Shown here: in pieces, positions 34,587-41,689 of the stretch
How positions within the stretch are numbered: the stretch's first letter is position 1
How the letters are laid out: the number at the start of each line of letters is the position of its first letter
Source of the DNA: a virus
DNA: 42,575 nucleotides
Strand: one strand, 5' to 3'
IMG/VR virus record: IMGVR_UViG_3300044715_001472
Location: 1 to 42,575 of that record
Position numbers and translations under genes: made by a program
The notes under the pieces: generated by a model
What the model was told of the DNA's origin: nothing
Databases searched by the model: none
The model's input: the letters and a program-made list of their open reading frames with translations, nothing else

Positions 34587-35510
34587 ATGTCTGCAGCAAA
34601 CGTTCTCGTTAATGATACCGTTAGAATTAAAGTACATTTTGTAGACATAAATTCAACTACAAATGAACAAGTGGACGTAAATCCCGTATCTGTAGCTGTT
34701 CGCATTTACAACTCAAGTGACCAACAAATCATATCTGGTATTGGGACTGCCTTAACTTCTTCAACTTTTTACTATGATTACAAACCGAGTTCTGCTGGTG
34801 AATACAAAATTCAATTTACAGGCACTCTGTCAGATGGAACTTTAATATTAGTAGAACAACAGCTATACGTAAGTACATCAACCGTTGATTATAAGCCAAC
34901 TGTAACTTTAAGAGCTACAGAAACTATTTACTTTGCTGCTGATTTAACGCCGTTGTATATAGATCCAGAATTATTGTTGCCGTTTTTTCCAGAAGCATCT
35001 GTTCTTCAAGTAGGGGAAATAATCCATCACTACTCCAGGGAAGTGACTGAAATATATAATTCTTCTTCTACCGAGATCGTAAATAACGGTTTAGCTTTAA
35101 ACTTTACGGCACAAGAGTATATCAAATCAGCTGCAGCATGCGAGCTAAGTAGAACTTATGGATATGGCGGAGGAGATGACGAAGTATCAGTAAGACTTGG
35201 TGACTTAGAGGTTAGAAATAGAAACTCTCCAAGAAGCTTAGTAACAAGAGCAAACGCTGTTACCTGGTGCCAAATTGCTACAGCTTTAAGATCTGAAATG
35301 ATAGCCCACAAAGTTGGAGCTAAAGGAGTGGTTCTTAGGAACTCTAATGCTAATATACCCAACCCTAGCACGGTAGACCCTTTAACAGGTACAGCTGTAT
35401 ACCTATCGGAAACAGGTTTGTACACAATGGGTACCAATGGTAATTTAAGCTTAAATCCAAATGGAGACAATTTTATGAATCCAGATAGAACATTAAAGAA
35501 GTATGATTGA
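34587..35510 (+). CDS. Head-tail connector protein with N-terminal Ig-like domain
   Basis: A 307-residue protein. Residues 1-100 form an Ig-like beta domain (VRIKVHFVDINSTTNEQ, SSTFYYDYKPSSAGEYKIQF). The remainder is helical and resembles a head-completion/adaptor protein: a repeat of acidic and hydrophobic helices (EASVLQVGEIIHHYSREVTE, QEYIKSAAACELSRTYGYGG). The following stopper-like, sheath and tube genes are in the order expected for a connector. Overlaps the next gene by 8 bases. The exact connector class is not determined. Confidence 0.62.
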   Translation: MSAANVLVNDTVRIKVHFVDINSTTNEQVDVNPVSVAVRIYNSSDQQIISGIGTALTSSTFYYDYKPSSAGEYKIQFTGTLSDGTLILVEQQLYVSTSTVDYKPTVTLRATETIYFAADLTPLYIDPELLLPFFPEASVLQVGEIIHHYSREVTEIYNSSSTEIVNNGLALNFTAQEYIKSAAACELSRTYGYGGGDDEVSVRLGDLEVRNRNSPRSLVTRANAVTWCQIATALRSEMIAHKVGAKGVVLRNSNANIPNPSTVDPLTGTAVYLSETGLYTMGTNGNLSLNPNGDNFMNPDRTLKKYD

Positions 35511-35871
35511 TCTAGTTGCAACTTTTAGAAATACATTAAAACAATGGGGACATGATATACTTTTACAGAGACGTTTAAATGACGACATGTTGTATTCTAC
35601 AAGAATGGAAAAGGTAACAGTCAGATCCTACAATGCCCAGCTAACTGGTCAAAGTAATTCACTGATGGAAAACATAGAAGGTCTAACTGTAAACTCTGAA
35701 ATGATTTATTATTTTGACAGTTTATCGAATCCTAAGTCCGGAGATAGGATTTATGAAGAATATCCAACTGGATTGCAAGTATTTTTAATAGATCAATGTT
35801 CTCCAATAAAAGGTAAATTTGGTAAAACCGTATACTGGGTAGCTGGGGCAACCAGAGAAAGACCATCCTAA
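35503..35871 (+). CDS. Putative head-tail stopper/completion protein
   Basis: A 122-residue protein of a size and pattern seen in head-closure (stopper) proteins: an N-terminal helix (LVATFRNTLKQWGHDILLQR), then beta strands with a characteristic turn (IYYFDSLSNPKSGDRIYEEY; TVYWVAGATRERPS). It sits between a connector and tail genes and is translated in overlap with the connector. Assignment is by size, order and pattern. Confidence 0.55.
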   Translation: MIDLVATFRNTLKQWGHDILLQRRLNDDMLYSTRMEKVTVRSYNAQLTGQSNSLMENIEGLTVNSEMIYYFDSLSNPKSGDRIYEEYPTGLQVFLIDQCSPIKGKFGKTVYWVAGATRERPS

Positions 35872-35872
35872 A

Positions 35873-37960
35873 ATGTTATTAGTTGCCAAGAATGGTAATG
35901 TAAGATTTAAATTTTCGTTTAGTAATGGTTCATCTTTTTATGATCCATTACTTGCTACTGTCCCAGAAGATATTTATATATCTGTCATAAGAGGGCAAAA
36001 CAATTATGGCAACGTAATACTTCCTCCTATATCTGTAATGTCATCCAGTTACAAGGTAACTGCTATTTCAGGTATTACAAAAGACTCAAATAGTTATATA
36101 CATCCTAATTTTACTTTTTCAATAAAACATAATCTTAGTGTTAATTCAACTTTAAGTATTTATGGTATTGGCGGAAATATGGATGGGCAATATCAAGTAG
36201 AGCAAATTATAAATGAGTATACAGTAAAGTTAAAATCTATTAAGAACTCTACTTTATCATTATCTAGCTTTGATCCATCAAAACAAACAGGTAGAGCAGT
36301 TCATGTATCTGACGCCTATATAGAAAGAATATCTGATTCTGAATATAATTTTATATATACTGTCCCACCAAATTTAATGTCGGGAATATACACGGTAGTA
36401 ATAAAAACTGTTCATGAAGATATTGATCAAATAAGTGAAATTAATTTTCAAATTACTGAAGAAAAATCTATTTCCGGAAAAACAATTTCTGGATATGAAG
36501 TAAATAATGGAATAGTTAAAATATACACTGTTGGACCACACGGCTTTTCTACTGGAGATTATGTCTATATTTACGGTGTTTCAAATTCAATAGATGGCAA
36601 TTACTACATAGCTAATTCTCCGGCAGAAGATCAAGTATTATTTAGTCTTAATATTAGTAATGTTCAATTTTCTTCATTATATCCAGCGGGAAAAATATCT
36701 TACGTTAATGTAGACGGAGTATCTCCTGTATTATCTGGTCCAAATCAGCCTACAAAAATAAGCTATAGACCTATGTACGACAGTCTTCAACCTTACAGTA
36801 CAAATTCAATTTTACTTATCGGACATGCAGACGGAATAGCCCTTAATGATGTAATTAGAATTAGTTCAATTCAAGAAGCTATTAACCTTTTATCCGGAGA
36901 TAGAAAATCTCCTTTATTAAGAGGAATATTTGAGGCATATAATTCTGGGGCTAGAGATATATTCATTTGCGCAACAGCACCAATGAGTGAATATGTAGAT
37001 TACACTGGGGATAGAATAGGTTCAAAAGCTTACTTATCATCTTCTGCAGCAACACCAACAAGTCTTAATTTTTACCAAAAGTATTATGAAAGATTAGCGG
37101 CAAGTTATGAAATAGCAAAAAATTACGAATTTATAGATATGATAGTTCCTCTAGAAACTAGTATTATGAATGTTGGAAATGTAGATTTTATTTCTCAATT
37201 AGCAAATTATTGTAATGACTTTCACAATGAAACTGGATTTGTTCAAATTGGCATTATAGGTTCTAGATCAAATGGTGTAAAAGATTCAGATATAGCTGTA
37301 TTAGAATCTAATCCAATATTTAAAAATAAATTTACAACATATGATAATAATAAGCAAATTTCTTCTGATCTAGGAAGATTTGTAATACCAATATACGGCG
37401 AAATAAATTTTGATCATACTGGTTTTCCAATTTCTTATGCAGGGACCGCAGCAGCATCTTTTGCAGGAACACTTTCTAATACACCTGTATATAACGGAAT
37501 GATAAGAAAGAGAGTAAACAGTGCTTACTCACTGTATGGCGCAAATTTATCGGGTGAATCTTTAAGTAGATTAGACAATCTTGGTATTAACACGGTCTAT
37601 AGAAGCAGAAAAGCTAATAGAGGAAATCCTTATGAGATATATATTTCAAATGATTATACTTTAGCAAACAAAAATAGTATTTTTAGTAAAACACCACAAA
37701 TAAGATTAGCTGCAATGGTAATCAATGAGATAAAATCAATTGGTTATCAATCAATCGGTAAGTTTTCTAATGACAAGATTATAACAAATGTAAAGTCAAT
37801 GTTAGAATCTATATTAAAAGCTAAGGCTATTAGGGACTACGATTTTGATGCCTACGCTGATAGATACGAAAAAGGTGTATTAGTATTTGATATATCTTTA
37901 GTTTCTAGTTTAAGTTTAAAGAATATAAAGTTCTCAGTATCAACAGGTCCAGGAGCGTAA
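35873..37960 (+). CDS. Tail-sheath-like protein with long N-terminal extension
   Basis: A 695-residue protein. The first 290 residues are beta-rich repeats (HGFSTGDYVYIYGVSNSIDG and a similar earlier IKHNLSVNSTLSIYGIGGNM). The second part follows a tail-sheath pattern: STNSILLIGHADGIALNDVI, AYNSGARDIFICATAPMSEY, FVIPIYGEINFDHTGFPISY, then KTPQIRLAAMVINEIKSIGY and a C-terminal FDISLVSSLSLKNIKFSVST. It resembles the dedicated sheath gene 841 bases downstream of its stop in layout but is much longer. It may be a second sheath, an initiator ring or a cap subunit; that is inference. Confidence 0.6.
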   Translation: MLLVAKNGNVRFKFSFSNGSSFYDPLLATVPEDIYISVIRGQNNYGNVILPPISVMSSSYKVTAISGITKDSNSYIHPNFTFSIKHNLSVNSTLSIYGIGGNMDGQYQVEQIINEYTVKLKSIKNSTLSLSSFDPSKQTGRAVHVSDAYIERISDSEYNFIYTVPPNLMSGIYTVVIKTVHEDIDQISEINFQITEEKSISGKTISGYEVNNGIVKIYTVGPHGFSTGDYVYIYGVSNSIDGNYYIANSPAEDQVLFSLNISNVQFSSLYPAGKISYVNVDGVSPVLSGPNQPTKISYRPMYDSLQPYSTNSILLIGHADGIALNDVIRISSIQEAINLLSGDRKSPLLRGIFEAYNSGARDIFICATAPMSEYVDYTGDRIGSKAYLSSSAATPTSLNFYQKYYERLAASYEIAKNYEFIDMIVPLETSIMNVGNVDFISQLANYCNDFHNETGFVQIGIIGSRSNGVKDSDIAVLESNPIFKNKFTTYDNNKQISSDLGRFVIPIYGEINFDHTGFPISYAGTAAASFAGTLSNTPVYNGMIRKRVNSAYSLYGANLSGESLSRLDNLGINTVYRSRKANRGNPYEIYISNDYTLANKNSIFSKTPQIRLAAMVINEIKSIGYQSIGKFSNDKIITNVKSMLESILKAKAIRDYDFDAYADRYEKGVLVFDISLVSSLSLKNIKFSVSTGPGA

Positions 37961-37961
37961 T

Positions 37962-38720
37962 ATGCCACAAGGCTCATTTCCATTCCCTTCGATGGGAGAA
38001 GATAGCTTATCTAACGACAGGGTTTTTGGCCCTCCCCTTCAAGCTCAAGGAAATCTAACTTACTTAGAATTTATAGACATAGTTAAAATACTATGGAATG
38101 AATTACATCCCGATATAGACATAGTTGCCACCTCTAATGGAAAATACGCAAAATATCCTTGCATAACATATGGACTAGATTTAAAGAAGGCGCACACTAG
38201 CGAGCCAAAGCCTAGAACTAGGCAGGTATTAAACGATATTAACCAGCACGTATATGGTCAAAGATTCCAGAACATTGTTGCTTTTACCGTAATAACTAGA
38301 GCCGATGCCGGGAGCATACAGGCTACCGTGGGAACCGATGACCATACTGTTGAATTAAGGTATGTCGGAGCTGAGATAGCAGACCGAATAATGGAAGTTT
38401 TCGAAGACTTTATGCTTGAGTATACGCCTGTCTTTAAAAGACTTGGAGCCTCAGAGTTCGTCTATGCTAGAAGATACTCCGACTCGGAAATTAATAGAGA
38501 TGAAACTGACGTCAATAAAAGAGTGGTGACCTATATGTTAACCACCGAAAAACTGCTTGCTACAACTCATGAAAAGATAGAAAGTATCGTAATAGACATA
38601 AGAAACTACTATGCCTACGAAAGAGAATTGATAGATCAAGCGTATGCAGCAACTCCAAACTTTGATGGAACTGAAATCAATATTATAGATTTATTTCAAA
38701 CCGCTACCCCAAATCAATAA
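37962..38720 (+). CDS. Putative tail terminator/completion protein
   Basis: A 252-residue protein beginning 1 base after the sheath-like gene and preceding the sheath. The middle contains a Lys/Arg-rich segment (KPRTRQVLNDINQHVYGQRF) followed by IVAFTVITRADAGSIQATVG and YVGAEIADRIMEVFEDFMLE, a strand-helix order common in tail completion proteins. The C-terminus is acidic. Position just before sheath and tube fits; family not proven. Confidence 0.5.
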   Translation: MPQGSFPFPSMGEDSLSNDRVFGPPLQAQGNLTYLEFIDIVKILWNELHPDIDIVATSNGKYAKYPCITYGLDLKKAHTSEPKPRTRQVLNDINQHVYGQRFQNIVAFTVITRADAGSIQATVGTDDHTVELRYVGAEIADRIMEVFEDFMLEYTPVFKRLGASEFVYARRYSDSEINRDETDVNKRVVTYMLTTEKLLATTHEKIESIVIDIRNYYAYERELIDQAYAATPNFDGTEINIIDLFQTATPNQ

Positions 38721-38746
38721 TGTAGTTGCTTTCGGGAGCACCTCCA

Positions 38747-38756
38747 TTACTATAAG
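38747..38756 (+). promoter_or_regulatory. Putative promoter before sheath gene
   Basis: TTACTATAAG in the 80-base gap matches the TTACTATA core of other gaps. The gap also holds the sheath ribosome site GGAGG (38786-38790), a rather long 10 bases from the ATG. Confidence 0.3.
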
Positions 38757-38800
38757 TTCTGAATTAGTCCTATATTCCGTAAGTCGGAGGTTAAAACTTA

Positions 38801-40087
38801 ATGGCTCTACCAGGTGTAAAAACAGTATTAAAAGATCGCTTTTATAGCATTTCCCGTCAGGATACTCCTGTCGGTCCAAGAATTGTTGTAATAGGCAAGA
38901 GAAGCACGGCGAATGGCACAGGCGGCGTAGCTGACCTTGACGTTATCCAGATAGTAAACGAAGCCGATGCTATTACAGCATTTGGCGATAGCTCACATCT
39001 CCACAAAGCATTTGTCGAATTGGTTAGTGGTGGAGCAGATAGAATCTACATGGTTCCACTTCCATCGAATTCGGTATATGTTGCTGGTGGAGTGTCAACG
39101 CAAGCTGACGTTACATCAAGTGCAGTAAGCGTTTTCGATGATGCATTTACCGCAGCAGAAGCAGCACAGCCTGATATTATCGTGATGTGGGGCCGTGGTG
39201 GTCACCCATACGAATGGGATGTTCAAGGTGCAACGCCAAATGCAAGCACTACTGATACAGACTTTGGATTTTACGCAGATGACACTACGACTGTTCTCAA
39301 GAGCATGGCATACAGAGTCGCTCAGGCTGTTAAGACCATAAACGAGAATACGCATCCATGCTACGCAGTTATGGGCGTAAAGCCTTTTGTTGGTGCAGGA
39401 GCTACGAATGAAGTAATGACTCCGGGACAGGTTGCTACTCATCTCGCCCTTACTAATCTTCCATCAAGTGCTGGTGATTCAGTTCTTGCAGAAGTTGGTC
39501 GTTTCGTTAGCGTAATAGCTACTGAATTACAATCAGCAGGATACCCAACAGCTTGGGGCTATGCTAATGGCGCTTCTGCTTACGCAGCAGCACTTAGCAG
39601 AATGGCTTCATATGTTTCTCCTGTAAATAAGGTTGTTTTCAACATTGCAAAACTTCGTTACAATGCATCAAGAACATCTTTAACTTCACTATCAGATAAG
39701 TCGATCAACAGTGTTATTCTTAACTTCAACAGAGCTCCTATCTTTAGTGATGGTCTTACCCTTGCATCAGCAAATTCAGACTTCACAAGATTGTCAACTT
39801 TGAAGATAGTTAATGAAGCAGCATTGCTTGTCCGCCAAGTATGTCAGAAGTTCATTGGTGAAGCATCTACTATCCAAACAAGAAACTCAATGGAAACTGC
39901 AATTACTTCAGCTTTAAGAGGTATGCAGCAATTGGGTGCACTTTTGGACAGTGATTTCACTATCTCGTACGTTGCAGCTGAGAACAGAGCGATTATCGAT
40001 CTTGTTCTTACTCCTGCATTTGAGTTGAAGACCATTGATGTCTCCATCTCGATCAGTCTAGGCGCTGGTGCAGGCACCGGAGCTTAA
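38801..40087 (+). CDS. Tail sheath protein
   Basis: A 428-residue contractile tail sheath. N-terminal domain: MALPGVKTVLKDRFYSISRQ, then GPRIVVIGKRSTANGTGG and AFVELVSGGADRIYMVPLPS. Central part: AYRVAQAVKTINENTHPCYA and VNKVVFNIAKLRYNAS. C-terminal domain: VRQVCQKFIGEASTIQTRNS followed by TAITSALRGMQQLGALLDSD and the last strand KTIDVSISISLG that interlocks neighbouring subunits in sheaths. Codon use includes CGT, CGC and many GCA/GTT, as in the capsid gene, consistent with high expression. Followed by the tube gene as in all myoviruses. Confidence 0.85.
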   Translation: MALPGVKTVLKDRFYSISRQDTPVGPRIVVIGKRSTANGTGGVADLDVIQIVNEADAITAFGDSSHLHKAFVELVSGGADRIYMVPLPSNSVYVAGGVSTQADVTSSAVSVFDDAFTAAEAAQPDIIVMWGRGGHPYEWDVQGATPNASTTDTDFGFYADDTTTVLKSMAYRVAQAVKTINENTHPCYAVMGVKPFVGAGATNEVMTPGQVATHLALTNLPSSAGDSVLAEVGRFVSVIATELQSAGYPTAWGYANGASAYAAALSRMASYVSPVNKVVFNIAKLRYNASRTSLTSLSDKSINSVILNFNRAPIFSDGLTLASANSDFTRLSTLKIVNEAALLVRQVCQKFIGEASTIQTRNSMETAITSALRGMQQLGALLDSDFTISYVAAENRAIIDLVLTPAFELKTIDVSISISLGAGAGTGA

Positions 40088-40110
40088 TCAACAAATATAT
40101 ATATAACATA

Positions 40111-40139
40111 TATAAATATACCGAATTGGAGGGTATAAT
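40111..40139 (+). promoter_or_regulatory. TATAAATA element and strong ribosome site before tube gene
   Basis: The 52-base gap is nearly all A/T and holds an exact TATAAATA (40111-40118), the T4 late-promoter consensus, 22 bases before ATG 40140, then TTGGAGGGTATAAT with an optimal GGAGG. It would allow separate high-level synthesis of the tube protein. Short AT-only words can arise by chance. Confidence 0.35.
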
Positions 40140-40829
40140 ATGGCAGAAGGATATTACGATAGCGCGGTAAATAAGTACCTCAATACTTACACCACGTTCT
40201 CAGGCGCAGACATCGTTGCTACCTTTGGTGGCGTCGAAATTGGAGCACTCTCTGGAATTACTTTTTCAGTAACCAGAGAAAAAGCACCTATCTACACAAT
40301 GGGTTCACCAAACCCACGCTCTTTCTCAAGAGGTAAAAGAGGAATCGCCGGTTCATTGATTTTCACAGTCTTTGACCGTCCAGCTCTCTACCAAATGCTT
40401 GAGGCTAATCACAATACTCCTAATGATATGAAGTATTGGACAAGAGCACATAATACCATTCCAGGTGATCCAGGTCACAAGAGAGGTATTTCAGAAGTGT
40501 CTAGCACCATCAAGGACGTAGTAAGTAAGACCCCATTCTACGCAGACCAGATTCCACCATTTGACATTACAATCACATTTGTAAACGAATATGGACAAGG
40601 TGCAGCAAGATCAATTTATGGTTGCGAACTCCTCAATGAGGGCTCGGGAGCATCAATGGACGACATCGTTATTGAAGAAACAATGACTTATGTTGCTCGT
40701 GAAATTGGTCCTATGTACAGAATTACTGTAGATAATCTCAAGGATAGATTCAACGGCGATCTTAGCAAGTTGATTAGCCCAGATGCAGTTTCTTCATCTA
40801 AGTTAAACAGCGATATAATTAGACCTTAA
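40140..40829 (+). CDS. Tail tube protein
   Basis: A 229-residue tail tube protein, directly after the sheath and before a strong terminator. The N-terminal half has the tube pattern TFSGADIVATFGGVEIGALS, FSVTREKAPIYTMGSPNPRS and KRGIAGSLIFTVFDRPALYQ. The middle gives PFDITITFVNEYGQGAARSI; the C-terminus DDIVIEETMTYVAREIGPMY. All of these are found, in order, in the next gene, so the tube family is duplicated. Strong ribosome site and biased codons suggest this copy is the main tube subunit. Confidence 0.8.
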   Translation: MAEGYYDSAVNKYLNTYTTFSGADIVATFGGVEIGALSGITFSVTREKAPIYTMGSPNPRSFSRGKRGIAGSLIFTVFDRPALYQMLEANHNTPNDMKYWTRAHNTIPGDPGHKRGISEVSSTIKDVVSKTPFYADQIPPFDITITFVNEYGQGAARSIYGCELLNEGSGASMDDIVIEETMTYVAREIGPMYRITVDNLKDRFNGDLSKLISPDAVSSSKLNSDIIRP

Positions 40830-40856
40830 TCTAATCTTAAAAGGATTCAAGAAGGT

Positions 40857-40898
40857 GGTAATGGAGGATGGGTTATCTTGTCCTCCATTACCATTTTT
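40857..40898 (+). terminator. Rho-independent terminator after the tube gene
   Basis: A perfect 12-bp stem, GGTAATGGAGGA (40857-40868) with TCCTCCATTACC (40881-40892), has a 12-base loop and is followed by ATTTTTC. It lies 27 bases after the tube stop and probably sets the excess of tube over the next gene. Confidence 0.9.
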
Positions 40899-40920
40899 CA
40901 ATTTATAAAAGGAATCTTAA

Positions 40921-41685
40921 ATGACAACTATAATCATTCCATCAAATAATGATCAGCCTACAACAACGGATGCCTTTAATAGAAGATCAATATCTTATCA
41001 AGATACTATAAAAGACTTTAGGCATAGGAATGGATTACCTGATCCATTTTCAGATATGTCTTATTCTGGTGCCGATATTGTTGCAACCTTAGTTATACCT
41101 AAAATAGGCACAAATGGCCAAATGCAAGATGAAGGCGATGTCCTAGAACTGGCAGAACTTCAAACTATATCGTACTCTATACACAGGGAGAACTCACCAA
41201 TAAGAACTCTTGGCCACGTCAATCCAAAGGGATTTGTAAAAGGCGCAAGAACAATAGCTGGTTCGATGATTTTTACTGTATTTAACGAGTATGCTTTTTA
41301 TAGAATAGCAAACTTTAAAAGAGAGCTAGCAAAGACCAGAGGCTCTTATGCTCCATTGGCTGACATGCTTCCACCTTTTGATATTGTGTTTAGTTTTTTT
41401 AACGAATATGGATTAGCTTCTAAAATGAAGATTTATGGAGTTACCATAGTAGACGAAGGTGGTACAATGTCTATAGACGACCTTATCACTGAGCAAACTT
41501 ACACATACATGGCAAGAGGAATACAACCATTAATTCAGCTAGATCCAGCTGATGATGAAATAAGATATCCCAATTCTTTAGCGGATGAAAAAGCAGAAAG
41601 AATTAGAATATCAAAGAATGCATTTGGAGATTCTGTTGTTGCTAATTATAGAAACTTTATGGACGTTATAGAAGGAACAGAGTAA
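40921..41685 (+). CDS. Tail tube paralogue 2
   Basis: A 254-residue relative of the tube protein with a 45-residue Asn/Asp/Thr-rich N-terminal extension. Matching blocks: SYSGADIVATLVIPKIG, ISYSIHRENSPIRTLGHVNP, ARTIAGSMIFTVFNEYAFYR, PFDIVFSFFNEYGLASKMKI and DDLITEQTYTYMARGIQPLI. Codon bias is weaker than in the main tube gene and a terminator lies before it, so it is likely a minor tail component such as a tube initiator or baseplate hub-proximal ring. The next gene starts 4 bases after its stop. Confidence 0.72.
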   Translation: MTTIIIPSNNDQPTTTDAFNRRSISYQDTIKDFRHRNGLPDPFSDMSYSGADIVATLVIPKIGTNGQMQDEGDVLELAELQTISYSIHRENSPIRTLGHVNPKGFVKGARTIAGSMIFTVFNEYAFYRIANFKRELAKTRGSYAPLADMLPPFDIVFSFFNEYGLASKMKIYGVTIVDEGGTMSIDDLITEQTYTYMARGIQPLIQLDPADDEIRYPNSLADEKAERIRISKNAFGDSVVANYRNFMDVIEGTE

Positions 41686-41689
41686 AAAT

